Shown here: piece by piece, positions 26,094-34,205 of the stretch
Numbering within the stretch: the stretch's first letter is position 1
Layout of the letters: each line of letters opens with the position of its first letter
Source of the DNA: Robbsia betulipollinis
GTDB lineage: Bacteria > Pseudomonadota > Gammaproteobacteria > Burkholderiales > Burkholderiaceae
Assembly (NCBI RefSeq): GCF_026624755.1
Contig: NZ_JAPMXC010000001.1
Location: forward strand, 558,001-622,000
DNA length: 64,000 nucleotides
Reading direction: 5' to 3'
Position numbers and translations under genes: made by a program
Notes under the pieces: model-generated
What the model was told of the DNA's origin: nothing
The model's database searches: none
Seen by the model: only the letters and a program-made list of their open reading frames with translations

Positions 26094-26962
26094 GAGCTGC
26101 GTCTCAGGAAACGGCCGGTGATGCCTTGCGGCAGAATGCGGATCAGCACGATGGCGGAGACCAGCAGCGCGATGTCGCCGAGCACGGGCGTCGAGAGAAA
26201 CGACGCAATCTCATTGATGAAACCGAACAGCCCCGCCGCCAGACCGGTGCCCGCGATGATGGCGGGTCCGCCGCCCAGCACGGTGATGAAGGCCTTCGCG
26301 ATATAGGCGCCGCCCATGCCCGGCGACACCCCGGAGATGGGCGCCAGCACGCCCCCTGCCAGACCGGCGAGCGCCGCGCCCAGCGAGAACGTGGCCATGT
26401 AGACGGTGGCGGGGCGTACGCCCAGCGACGCCGCCATCGCGGGATTCTGCATCGTGGCGCGCAGCACGAGTCCGAAACGCGTCTTGCGCAGCAGCACCCA
26501 CAGCGCGGCCAGCACGGCCACGCCGACGGCCACGATCACCAGGCTGTACGCGCTGAGGTGGTATTGCCCGATCGAGAAGCTGCCCACCGGCATGCGCACG
26601 GACTTCACCACATTGCCGAACACCGACGTGATGAGACCGATCAGGGCGAGACTGATGCCCCAGGTGGCCAGCATCGTGTCCATCATGCGGCCGTACAGAA
26701 AACGGATGACCGCGCGTTCCAGCACCAGACCGATCAGACCGACCACGAGCGGCGGCAGCACCAGCATCGCCACCCAGATGTTCACGCCCGCCGAACTCGC
26801 GACCACGGCCGTGTACGCGCCCAGCATCATGAATTCGCCGTGCGCCAGATTGATGATGCGCATCATGCCGTAGATGACGCCCAGGCCGATGGTGATCAGC
26901 GCGAGCGTGGCCACCCCGGTCAGTACGTTGAAGGCCAGCAGGCCGGTCAGATCGAGGCTCAT
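26090..26962 (-). CDS. ABC importer permease, UrtB/LivH type
   Basis: 290 residues with about 8 predicted membrane helices. The N-terminal block Y-G-M-M-R-I-I-N-L-A-H-G-E-F-M-M-L-G-A-Y is the hallmark of LivH/UrtB permeases. The EAA-like loop R-K-T-R-F-G-L-V-L-R-A-T-M-Q-N-P-A-M-A is near residues 160-180, where Asn/Pro replaces the Asn/Arg seen in amino-acid transporters, as is common for UrtB. It follows the binding-protein gene by 13 bases and overlaps the next permease by four. Confidence 0.93.
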   Translation of the reverse strand: MSLDLTGLLAFNVLTGVATLALITIGLGVIYGMMRIINLAHGEFMMLGAYTAVVASSAGVNIWVAMLVLPPLVVGLIGLVLERAVIRFLYGRMMDTMLATWGISLALIGLITSVFGNVVKSVRMPVGSFSIGQYHLSAYSLVIVAVGVAVLAALWVLLRKTRFGLVLRATMQNPAMAASLGVRPATVYMATFSLGAALAGLAGGVLAPISGVSPGMGGAYIAKAFITVLGGGPAIIAGTGLAAGLFGFINEIASFLSTPVLGDIALLVSAIVLIRILPQGITGRFLRRSS

Positions 26963-26975
26963 GGCGGTGCGCCGG

Positions 26976-28220
26976 TCAGAGGGAGGGAGTGAACTGCTTG
27001 TTGGTGCGCGGCGACTTGATCAGATTGCAGGCGCCCCCGGTATCCGATGGCATCTGGTTCGGGAAGGTCTGCAGGATGTCCCAGGCCTTGTTCTTCGGCG
27101 TCGCGAGATATGCATTGCGGATGGTGGCGTGCGTTTCCGGGTCGATCTTCACGTGGCCGCTCGGCCCGTCGATGGCGATCCCCGATTCCAGCGCCGCGAT
27201 GACCTTGTCCTGCGCGACCGAACCGGCTTTCTTCACCCCCTCGGCCCACAGCATGATGCCTTCGTACGTCGCCGAGTCGAGTTCGCCGAGATCGGTCACG
27301 TCGGCGCCGTATTTCGCCTGCATGCCCTTGACGAAGGCCGCCGCCGCGGGCGTCGGCAGGTTGTTGTAGAAGCCGAAGCAGGTGAGGATGCCGTCGGTGG
27401 TCGCCGCGTCCATGGTGGTGAGTTCGTCGCCGAGACCGAAGACGGTCGAACCCACCGGAATCTTCGATTTCATGCCGGCCGCGGCCCACTGGCGGTAGAA
27501 GCCGAGGTGGTTCGCGCCGACCAGCGCGGACAGCACGACATCCGGCTTGGCGGCCTGGATGCGGCTGATCGTCGACGAAAAATCGGTCACGTCGAGCGGG
27601 AAGAAATCCGTGCCCAGCACCGCGCCGCCGCCCGCCTTCACGAACTTGGTCATCCAGCTCGCGGTGATGTGACCGTAGTTGTAATCGGCCGCCACGATGT
27701 AGATCTTCTTGCCCCAGTGCTTCAATGCGTAATCGACGATATGGTCGACGGTCTGCGCCGGCGTGCTGCCGGTACAGAACACGTTGCGGTCGCACACGCC
27801 GCCCTCGTACTGCGTATTGTAGAAATACAGCGTCTTGCTACGGTCGAAGATCGGGCGGATCGCCTCGCGCGAGGCGGACGTGATGCCGCCCTGGATGACG
27901 TCGACCTTTTGCTGAAACACCAGTTGCTGCGCGTATTGCGTGTACAGCTGGATATTGCTTTGCGTGTCGTACGCGATCAACTGGATCTGCCGGCCGAGCA
28001 GGCCACCGGCGGCATTGAGCTGATTGACCGCGAACTCCGTCGTCTGAATCATGCGCCGCCCTTCCAGACCCAGCGGGCCGGTACCATCGAGCAGGCTGCC
28101 GAGCTTGATCGGCTCCGCCGCGAACGCGCTTTTCGTGACGTAGGGGCCGACCAGGGCGCCCATCGCCGCCGCCGCACCCAACTTCAACGCTTTACGACGC
28201 GATCCCCATGCTGTTGTCAT
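26976..28220 (-). CDS. Periplasmic binding protein, urea/short-chain amide type
   Basis: 414 residues. The N-terminus R-R-K-A-L-K-L-G-A-A-A-A-M resembles a Tat-type signal, with cleavage likely near residue 35. The mature part begins I-K-L-G-S-L-L-D-G-T-G-P-L-G-L-E-G, the start of Peripla_BP_5/UrtA-FmdD proteins. Y-F-Y-N-T-Q-Y-E-G-G-V-C-D-R-N-V-F-C-T-G is the domain-crossover region typical of the amide and urea branch. It would deliver ligand to the two permeases encoded just downstream. Known relatives bind urea or short amides such as formamide; the true ligand here is unknown. It has its own 114-base upstream gap, so an internal promoter is possible. Confidence 0.9.
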   Translation of the reverse strand: MTTAWGSRRKALKLGAAAAMGALVGPYVTKSAFAAEPIKLGSLLDGTGPLGLEGRRMIQTTEFAVNQLNAAGGLLGRQIQLIAYDTQSNIQLYTQYAQQLVFQQKVDVIQGGITSASREAIRPIFDRSKTLYFYNTQYEGGVCDRNVFCTGSTPAQTVDHIVDYALKHWGKKIYIVAADYNYGHITASWMTKFVKAGGGAVLGTDFFPLDVTDFSSTISRIQAAKPDVVLSALVGANHLGFYRQWAAAGMKSKIPVGSTVFGLGDELTTMDAATTDGILTCFGFYNNLPTPAAAAFVKGMQAKYGADVTDLGELDSATYEGIMLWAEGVKKAGSVAQDKVIAALESGIAIDGPSGHVKIDPETHATIRNAYLATPKNKAWDILQTFPNQMPSDTGGACNLIKSPRTNKQFTPSL

Positions 28221-28334
28221 CGATTCGCTCCCCGGCAGATGTGTGATTTGACCAGTTCAGTGTAGTGTTTCAAAAATCCATCGAAAAAATATCGCACATC
28301 CAACAAAAACAACATCGTCCGCTGCCGCGTTCCC

Positions 28335-28985
28335 TCACCAGCGCAGCTGCGGCCAGCCCGCGGCGCGCGCATGGGCGCTCAGCACCGCGTCGGCATTCAC
28401 CGCATGCGGCCGGTCGACGCGCATCAGCAGCGGCAGATCGTTGCGGGAGTCCGAATAAAAGCTCGCGCCCGCGAGACTTTCGTGCTCCACCTGCAGCCAG
28501 GCGTCCAGCCGCGTGACCTTTCCCTCCCGATATGTCAGCGTGCCGCGCGTCTGTCCCGTCAATACGCCATCCGCCACGTCGAGGTCGATCGCCAGGACCT
28601 CGTCGATGCCGAGCCGGCGTGCGATCGGCCGCACCAGGTGCGCGCCCGACGCCGAGATCACGAGCAAACGGTCGCCCCGCGCGCGGTGCGCCGCGACCGT
28701 GCGGCGTGCCTCGGGATAGATGCGCGGTTCGATGACCGCGTCGACGAACCGTTCCACCGCCGCCGCGACGTCCTCGACGCTCCGGCCCCGGAGCGGCGCC
28801 AGACTGAACCGCATGTAGTCCTCCATTGCCAGGCGGCCCTGCCCGTACGCGGCCATCAACGCGTCGTTCTCCTGCATGAAGGCGGCGCGCTCCGCCCAGG
28901 CCAGCGCGCACATCCGCTCGCTCCACAGACTCGCGCAGTCGCCCCGGATCAGGGTTTCGTCGAGATCGAAAATCGCCAGCGTCAT
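28335..28985 (-). CDS. HAD-superfamily phosphatase (SerB-like, subclass IB)
   Basis: 216 residues. Motif I is F-D-L-D-E-T-L-I at residues 6-13, with Asp7 as nucleophile and Asp9 as acid/base. Motif II is V-I-S-A-S-G, and the C-terminal motif III/IV block reads A-S-F-Y-S-D-S-R-N-D-L-P-L-L. The helical C1 cap between residues about 15 and 85 is the subclass IB form seen in phosphoserine and phosphocholine-type phosphatases. It should remove phosphate from a small organic phosphate. Co-location with two APH-fold kinases suggests their product, or a product further down, is dephosphorylated here. That link is inference. Confidence 0.88.
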   Translation of the reverse strand: MTLAIFDLDETLIRGDCASLWSERMCALAWAERAAFMQENDALMAAYGQGRLAMEDYMRFSLAPLRGRSVEDVAAAVERFVDAVIEPRIYPEARRTVAAHRARGDRLLVISASGAHLVRPIARRLGIDEVLAIDLDVADGVLTGQTRGTLTYREGKVTRLDAWLQVEHESLAGASFYSDSRNDLPLLMRVDRPHAVNADAVLSAHARAAGWPQLRW

Positions 28986-29046
28986 GCGCCCTGTCCCCGT
29001 GATGGAATACGCGTGTGGCGTACGACGGCCTGCCCGCGCACAGGCG

Positions 29047-29982
29047 TCAGACCTGCCGCAGCCAGCCGTCCCAGCGCGGATCGCGCATCAGACCGCGGGC
29101 ACGCATATGCTTCCAGATACCGTATTTGTAGTAATCGAAATCGATCGTCGACATGGCCCGCTGCACCATCGCCCAGGTCGACCACTTCAGGTCCGCCAGC
29201 GCCTTGTTCAGCGCGATGCGCGCCACGGTGGCCGGCGTGACCGCGCCGAAATAGGCTTCGATGAGTTCATGCTCGACCGCTTCCTCGAAGAACATTTCGC
29301 CGAACCACAACGCCAGCTCGTAGTGCGGATCGTTGTTCGACGCGTATTCGAAATCGACGAGCCTGATCGCGCCGTGCGCATCGAGCATGAAATTCCCCGC
29401 CAGGGTGTCGTTCATGCAGGGGCACGACGTCGTCCCGGCCGCCTCCAGCGCCGCCCGGGCGGCGCGGTAACGTGCATGCAGCCATGCGTGATCGGGCGGC
29501 ACGCGCGCTTGCAGGGCCGCGACCTGCGCGTCGTGTTCGTCGATCATGTCGAACACCGTCTTGTCCTGCGCCAGCAGCGGCTGCCGATGAAAGGCCTGCA
29601 GCGCCTGCAAGGCATTGTGCCGCACGTCGCGCGACAGGAAATCGCGGTTCGAGGACGCGCGCCAGCCTTGCATGAAGTCGAAGATCTGCACGCCGCAGTC
29701 TTCCAGGAACGCATAGACCGGCACGCCATAGCCGGTTGCGGCGGCCTTCACGCTGGCGTCCAGCGCGGTGCGGCGGTCGATGAACATCTCGGTGCCGGCA
29801 CCCGGGATCTTGCAAAAATAGGATGCCCCCAGCCGTTCCACGTCGACCCGCCAGTTCGCGTTCGAAATGCCGCCGCCCACCGGCGCATAGCGCAGCGGCG
29901 AGTCCTGCCACGCGGGAATGCGGCGCATGACCGACTCGAGCCGGCATTCGTCCTCGGTCACGCCTTCGCCCATCGCCTTCAT
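29047..29982 (-). CDS. Choline-kinase-like phosphotransferase (APH fold)
   Basis: 311 residues. The N-terminal P-V-G-G-G-I-S-N-A-N-W-R-V is the choline/ethanolamine kinase nucleotide-binding loop. The Brenner-type catalytic loop is C-M-N-D-T-L-A-G-N-F, with Asp192 and Asn197; the usual His is replaced by Asn191. The metal-binding D-F-E-Y-A is at Asp210, followed by N-N-D-P-H-Y-E-L-A, typical of bacterial choline kinases. It should phosphorylate a small alcohol or amino alcohol using ATP. ATG at 29982 overlaps the preceding kinase stop by four bases. There are no lipopolysaccharide (licC/licD) neighbours, so a catabolic role fits better than surface phosphocholine. Confidence 0.85.
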   Translation of the reverse strand: MKAMGEGVTEDECRLESVMRRIPAWQDSPLRYAPVGGGISNANWRVDVERLGASYFCKIPGAGTEMFIDRRTALDASVKAAATGYGVPVYAFLEDCGVQIFDFMQGWRASSNRDFLSRDVRHNALQALQAFHRQPLLAQDKTVFDMIDEHDAQVAALQARVPPDHAWLHARYRAARAALEAAGTTSCPCMNDTLAGNFMLDAHGAIRLVDFEYASNNDPHYELALWFGEMFFEEAVEHELIEAYFGAVTPATVARIALNKALADLKWSTWAMVQRAMSTIDFDYYKYGIWKHMRARGLMRDPRWDGWLRQV

Positions 29983-31049
29983 GTCCGCTCCGGTTCCAGA
30001 TGCTGCAGCCACAGATCGAGCTGTCCTTCGTTCAGGCTCTGCCGGCACCGCAGCAGGGTCCATTGCGCGAGCTTCATGAAATCGATCGCCGGTGACCCGC
30101 AGGCACTCAACCACAGCGCGGACAGCGTCCAGATCCAGTCGTCCACCAGTGCATACAGGCGGCAGCGTGCGTAGTCCGCGTCGTCGCAACGGCCCTGCCA
30201 GAGCACCACGCCGTGGCGCCATTCGTCCTCGAACTGATACAGCTCGTTCAGCGCGATGCCGACGTCGTACCAGGGGTCGCCCAGACCGCCGCGATCGAAA
30301 TCGATCAACTGCAATTGCCCCGCCGCGTCGATCATGACGTTGCTCGCCACGCCATCGCCGTGCAGCGGTACCGCCGGGCCCTGCGTACGCCGCAGCGCCG
30401 CGCACGCACGCCGCAGTTGCGCGCCGATCGTCGCGGCGTCCGCGGGCAGGACAATCCCGTCGCGGGCGCACAAGGCGCTCAGGCGTTCCATGTCGGCGTG
30501 CGGCGAGCGTTCGCATGCAGGGCGCGGACCGGCATGCACCGCGCGTTTCGCATGCCAGAGGGCCGCCAGGCGCACCGGATCGGTCAGGTCGTCGATGCGC
30601 GCCCAGCGCCAGCGTGCCGGCGCCAGCGCCTCGAACACCAACACGCCCCGCGCGGCATCGGCCAGCACGACGCGGGGGCTCGCAGCCGTCTCGCCGGCGC
30701 AGCGGCTGGCCCGCGCACTCGTCTCGAAATCGACCAGTTCGCGCATCTCCGGGCGCAGGACCTTCGCATAGCGGAGCGACGCATCCGCGTCATCGCCCAG
30801 AAAAAAACCCTGCCACTCGGCCGCGAGCCGCATCGGCGAAGCCACCGTTTCCGGGCCCGGCATGCAGGCGGGATACGTCGCGAGACCCGCGTCGCGCAGC
30901 GCCGCCCGGACGATCGCGGCGGGGGTGGAATCCAGGGTCGAATCCGGGATCGCACCCCCGGCCGTATCCAGGTTCGGCGCGGCATCGGTTGCGCCGGCGG
31001 CATCCCCCTGCGCCGCGCGGCACCCGCTTCGCTGCGGATCAATTGCCAT
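29979..31049 (-). CDS. APH-family phosphotransferase, second kinase of the pair
   Basis: 356 residues. The catalytic loop is P-L-H-G-D-G-V-A-S-N-V-M-I-D, and the metal site is L-I-D-F-D-R-G-G-L-G-D-P-W-Y-D. Both match aminoglycoside/homoserine/thiamine-kinase-like proteins. The first 45 residues are low-complexity (Ala, Asp, Pro, Ser, Thr) and probably flexible. Its gene overlaps the M20 hydrolase gene by 11 bases and the choline-kinase-like gene by four, so the three are co-expressed. Two different APH-fold kinases side by side suggest either two substrates or a heteromeric enzyme. The acceptor is unknown. Confidence 0.82.
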   Translation of the reverse strand: MAIDPQRSGCRAAQGDAAGATDAAPNLDTAGGAIPDSTLDSTPAAIVRAALRDAGLATYPACMPGPETVASPMRLAAEWQGFFLGDDADASLRYAKVLRPEMRELVDFETSARASRCAGETAASPRVVLADAARGVLVFEALAPARWRWARIDDLTDPVRLAALWHAKRAVHAGPRPACERSPHADMERLSALCARDGIVLPADAATIGAQLRRACAALRRTQGPAVPLHGDGVASNVMIDAAGQLQLIDFDRGGLGDPWYDVGIALNELYQFEDEWRHGVVLWQGRCDDADYARCRLYALVDDWIWTLSALWLSACGSPAIDFMKLAQWTLLRCRQSLNEGQLDLWLQHLEPERT

Positions 31050-32355
31050 GATCGTTGCCGGTGTGGCGTGGCGTTTCCTTGCCGAGCCGGGACAGGAACG
31101 CCGTCAAGAAGCGCAGGCCCCGATGCATATCCTCGTCCGACGTGAATTCGGCTTCGTTGTGCGAGACGCCATTCCGGCTCGGCACGAACAGCAGGCAACT
31201 GGGATAGGCACGGCTGAGATTGATCGCATCGTGTCCCGAAATCGTGACGCTGTTTTCCGTCGCCAGCCGCAGACGCAGGCCGGTATCGAGGGCCAGATCG
31301 CACAATGCCGCATCCAGTTTTCCCGGCTCTCGCAGTTGCCGGTCCTCGACCACGCACTGCGTACCGGTCATGTCGGCGATGCGCTGCAACGTGGCCGCGA
31401 GACGCTCGCCCGCCTCGCCGAGCAACGCGACGTCGCGCGAGCGCAGTTCGATCAACAGGGTCGCCTGCGCGGGCACGATGTTCGGGGAATTCGGATAAAT
31501 GTCGAGCCGACCGACCGAACTGTGCATTTCCAGCCCATGCCGATCCGCCTCCGCGCGCACCTGCACGATCGCGTGCGCGGCGGCCAGCAGCGCGTCCCTG
31601 CGCTGCGCCATCGGCGTGGGTCCCGTATGGTTCTGCTCGCCGTCGAAACGCACCCGCCACTTCGATGCGGCCCAGGTCTCGCGCACCACGCCGATGGCCG
31701 CCCGCCGGCGTTCCAGCGTCGGTCCCTGTTCGACATGGATTTCCGCGTACGCGGCCACCGGTATCGCGACCGGATGCGCGCCCGCGAACCCGATCTCCTC
31801 CAGCGCCGCGCCCAGGGTCACGCCCGCCGCGTCGCGCAGCGCCAGCGCCTGCGGCAAAGGCATCGCGCCGACGAACACGCTGCTGCCCGTCAGACTCGGC
31901 TGGAACCGCGCGCCTTCTTCGTTGGTCCAGTTCACCACGCAGAAATTGCAGGCCGGCGGCACACCGGTCTCGGCCGCATGCCGCGCAAGCGCCGCGATCG
32001 CCACGGCGGCCGCGATCACGCCATAGCTGCCATCGAACCGGCCCGCCGACGGCTGGCTGTCGAGATGCGAGCCGCATAGAACATAGGGGGCGGCCGGATC
32101 GAACGTCATCAAACCGAAAATATTGCCGACCGGATCGACCCGCACCTCGAACGCGTGCTGTCGCAGCCAGTCGCACAGCATCGTCCGCGCGCGCCCGTCG
32201 TCCACGGACGCCGCCAGGCGGTGCAGACCGCCAGCCGCCGTGGCGCCGATCCGACACGACTGCGCGAACAGCGCGGCGAACGCGGCATAGTCTTCCTGCC
32301 GGGGCTCGAACAAGGCGGGCACAGCAAGCGAAACGGGCGCGGCGGACGTCGACAT
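31039..32355 (-). CDS. M20 amidohydrolase: N-carbamoyl-L-amino-acid hydrolase / allantoate amidohydrolase family
   Basis: 438 residues, typical of this group (about 410-430). The metal and catalytic motifs are complete: G-S-H-L-D-S-Q-P-S-A-G-R-F-D-G, W-T-N-E-E-G-A-R-F, E-I-H-V-E-Q-G-P and V-S-H-N-E-A-E-F-T. Enzymes here hydrolyse a carbamoyl or ureido bond, releasing ammonia and CO2 or an amino acid, using two metal ions in the cytoplasm. ATG at 32355 was selected, with GGGAAG upstream; an open frame to 32532 runs through the 5' leader. It is the first gene of the 12-gene run and has a good sigma70 promoter 176 bases upstream. Confidence 0.9.
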   Translation of the reverse strand: MSTSAAPVSLAVPALFEPRQEDYAAFAALFAQSCRIGATAAGGLHRLAASVDDGRARTMLCDWLRQHAFEVRVDPVGNIFGLMTFDPAAPYVLCGSHLDSQPSAGRFDGSYGVIAAAVAIAALARHAAETGVPPACNFCVVNWTNEEGARFQPSLTGSSVFVGAMPLPQALALRDAAGVTLGAALEEIGFAGAHPVAIPVAAYAEIHVEQGPTLERRRAAIGVVRETWAASKWRVRFDGEQNHTGPTPMAQRRDALLAAAHAIVQVRAEADRHGLEMHSSVGRLDIYPNSPNIVPAQATLLIELRSRDVALLGEAGERLAATLQRIADMTGTQCVVEDRQLREPGKLDAALCDLALDTGLRLRLATENSVTISGHDAINLSRAYPSCLLFVPSRNGVSHNEAEFTSDEDMHRGLRFLTAFLSRLGKETPRHTGNDHGN

Positions 32356-32792
32356 TCGGGGCTTCCCTGGGTATTTCGCATCGCACGGCGCCGCGGCGGC
32401 GCCGGCGGCGCAGGCCGCGCGGCATCCGGACGATGTGGGATTGTGAGATTGCACACGCGTGAAGCCGTGGAATTCGCCGCCACGCGGACCTTGGCGCGAT
32501 GACGAAACCCTGCACGGCAAGTCAGGGACCATTACAAAATCTCAAAAAATCGCCGTCAAGTGGTTTGTGTGTGAAATGTGGATTTTGTTGAACTCGTTCC
32601 CGGCTGGCCGCCGCGTGTCGCAGCAGGCGGATCGACAGGCCTGGCCGCGTCGCGATGAGCGCGAGGCGACCGCCCCGGTTAGACTGTGAAAACGGCCTGT
32701 AAGAAATAAAAGCGCTTTCACCACGTGGCGCAGTGGTGTGAGTCCGCCGTCCCCACCGCGCCGATCGACCCCCGTACAGGAACGGTAAGAAC
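32356..32792. promoter_or_regulatory. 437-bp divergent intergenic region
   Basis: This region separates the minus-strand operon (start 32355) from the plus-strand hemerythrin gene (32793). Its middle part (about 32525-32600) is unusually AT-rich for this window and carries the minus-strand promoter. The part next to hemerythrin contains GTGAAAA and a distant CTTTCAC (about 32686-32721) that could pair. I see no coding sequence with family similarity here. Confidence 0.6.
32531..32559 (-). promoter_or_regulatory. Sigma70-type promoter for the 12-gene amide operon
   Basis: On the minus strand, TTGACG (32559-32554) is followed by exactly 17 bases and then TGTAAT (32536-32531), matching 5/6 of each consensus hexamer. 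It points toward the M20 gene at 32355, leaving a leader of about 170 bases. The long leader leaves room for a DeoR operator, but I found no clear repeat to assign. Confidence 0.65.
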
Positions 32793-33305
32793 ATGGACAT
32801 TACGCAACTCATCCTCGACGATCACCACGAGCAGCGCCGCCTTTTCGCCATCCTCGAACAGATCGATCGCAACGACACGCTGGCGCTCGACGCCATCTGG
32901 TCACGGCTCGCCACCTTCCTCGAAGTGCATGCGAAGGCCGAGGAGGTCGTGTTCTACCCCGGCTTGCTGCAGATCGGCGAAGGCGCCGGCGGCAAGGACG
33001 GCCCGGAGGACGAAACCGAGGACGCGATCGAGGACCATAACGAGATACGCGATGCGGTCGCCGCCGTGGCCGGCCACGCGACCGGGACGGAGGGCTGGTA
33101 CGAGGCCGTCGCCGCGGCGAACAAGGCGAACGGCGATCACATGGCCGAAGAGGAGCGCGAAGGCCTGACCGATTTTCGCTTTCACGCCCCGCTGCAGATG
33201 CGGCACGACCTGGCGGTCGCCTTCGCCACGTTCGAGGCCGTGCATGTCACGGGAGTGAAGGCGGTGAACGAGGATCCGGAGGAATATATCGCGGAGAACA
33301 GTTGA
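32793..33305 (+). CDS. Hemerythrin HHE-domain protein
   Basis: 170 residues, mostly helical. The diiron ligand pattern of HHE proteins is present: His11/His12 (I-L-D-D-H-H-E-Q), His46 and Glu50 (E-V-H-A-K-A-E-E), His82 (E-D-H-N-E) and His116 with Glu120 (G-D-H-M-A-E-E-E). Such proteins bind oxygen or nitric oxide, or help repair or sense iron-sulfur damage, in the cytoplasm. The precise role is not known. An acidic loop at residues 62-82 is characteristic of this branch. A 7-bp stem-loop follows its stop. Confidence 0.9.
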   Translation: MDITQLILDDHHEQRRLFAILEQIDRNDTLALDAIWSRLATFLEVHAKAEEVVFYPGLLQIGEGAGGKDGPEDETEDAIEDHNEIRDAVAAVAGHATGTEGWYEAVAAANKANGDHMAEEEREGLTDFRFHAPLQMRHDLAVAFATFEAVHVTGVKAVNEDPEEYIAENS

Positions 33306-33320
33306 GGCATTGGATGCCTC
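33304..33320. terminator. Stem-loop at the hemerythrin stop codon
   Basis: GAGGCAT (33304-33310) and ATGCCTC (33314-33320) form a perfect 7-bp stem with a 3-base loop. The stem begins within the stop codon of the hemerythrin gene. It is followed by TCTCC rather than a T run. It sits between two convergent genes and could end either transcript. Confidence 0.45.
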
Positions 33321-33356
33321 TCTCCGCGATGCGACGCAAAGCGACGCCATGCAACG

Positions 33357-34130
33357 TTAGCCGCGCGCCTTGGCCGCCGCGGTACGCCCATCGTTGAACT
33401 GCCTGAAGAACGCGGCATAGCCGCCGCTGGCTTCCGCATGGCGCAGCGGCTTCACCCGTTCCACGCAGATTTCGTCCGTCTGAGGCGACTGCGTCAGGAT
33501 GCCCATGACCTCCGCGATGAATTCCCGCAAGGGCATGGCGTCCGGATCGCTGGCCTGCTCCGGCCCCATCAGTTCCGTCTGCACGTACGGCGGAACGATT
33601 TCCAGCACTTGCAGTGGCGTATCGCGTAATTGATAGCGCAGCGACTGCGTATAGGAATGGATTGCCGCCTTGGTCGCGCAGTACGTGGGCGTCAACGTCA
33701 GCGGCAGGAACGCCAGCCCCGACGAGACCGTGATGATCGCGCCGTGCGCCTGGGTCTCCAGCAAGGGCAGCAGCGCCGCGGTCAGCCGGATCGGGCCGAG
33801 CAGATTGGTCGCGATGGTCGCTTCCGCGGTGGCCAGCGCGCCGTCGCGCAGGGATTCCGGCCGCATGATGCCGGCATTGTGGATGACCACGTTCAACGCC
33901 GGAAAATCGTCGCCGAGCCGCCGCGCGAAATCCGCGATACCCGCGGCGTCCTCGATATCGAGGAGCGCCATCCTCATTCCGGGATTCGCCGCAGCCGTCT
34001 GTTCCAGTGCTTCGCGCCGCCGCCCGGCGATCACGACCTCGTTGCCCAGCGCATGGAACGCTTCGGCCAGCGCGCGGCCAATGCCGGAGGCGCCGCCGGT
34101 GATCAGAATGGTGTTGCCGCTCGTTTTCAT
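33357..34130 (-). CDS. Short-chain dehydrogenase/reductase (DltE-like)
   Basis: 257 residues. The cofactor loop is T-G-G-A-S-G-I-G near residues 11-18. N-A-G is in V-I-H-N-A-G-I, and the catalytic Ser, Tyr and Lys are in T-V-S-S-G-L-A-F and P-T-Y-C-A-T-K-A-A. The pattern P-P-Y-V-Q-T-E-L near residues 190-198 is typical of the DltE-like short-chain reductases. It uses NAD(P)H in the cytoplasm; the substrate is unknown. ATG at 34130 has GGGAGCC upstream. The 5' end lies next to a broken alcohol dehydrogenase gene on the other strand. Confidence 0.88.
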   Translation of the reverse strand: MKTSGNTILITGGASGIGRALAEAFHALGNEVVIAGRRREALEQTAAANPGMRMALLDIEDAAGIADFARRLGDDFPALNVVIHNAGIMRPESLRDGALATAEATIATNLLGPIRLTAALLPLLETQAHGAIITVSSGLAFLPLTLTPTYCATKAAIHSYTQSLRYQLRDTPLQVLEIVPPYVQTELMGPEQASDPDAMPLREFIAEVMGILTQSPQTDEICVERVKPLRHAEASGGYAAFFRQFNDGRTAAAKARG

Positions 34131-34205
34131 GAAGGTGGCTCCCGGTTTGAAACGCATGAGGGACGTCATGCGGCTGTCATGCACTCTATACGGTAAAACG
34201 CACAC

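Noticed and set aside
23480-28220. Calling the importer a urea transporter (urtABCDE)
   Set aside because: No urease genes are nearby, and amidase, carbamoylase and kinases are. The related Fmd amide transporters are equally close in type, so no symbol was given.
29047-29982. LicA-type choline kinase for surface phosphocholine
   Set aside because: No licB, licC or licD neighbour is seen, and the gene overlaps a catabolic-type kinase in an importer operon.
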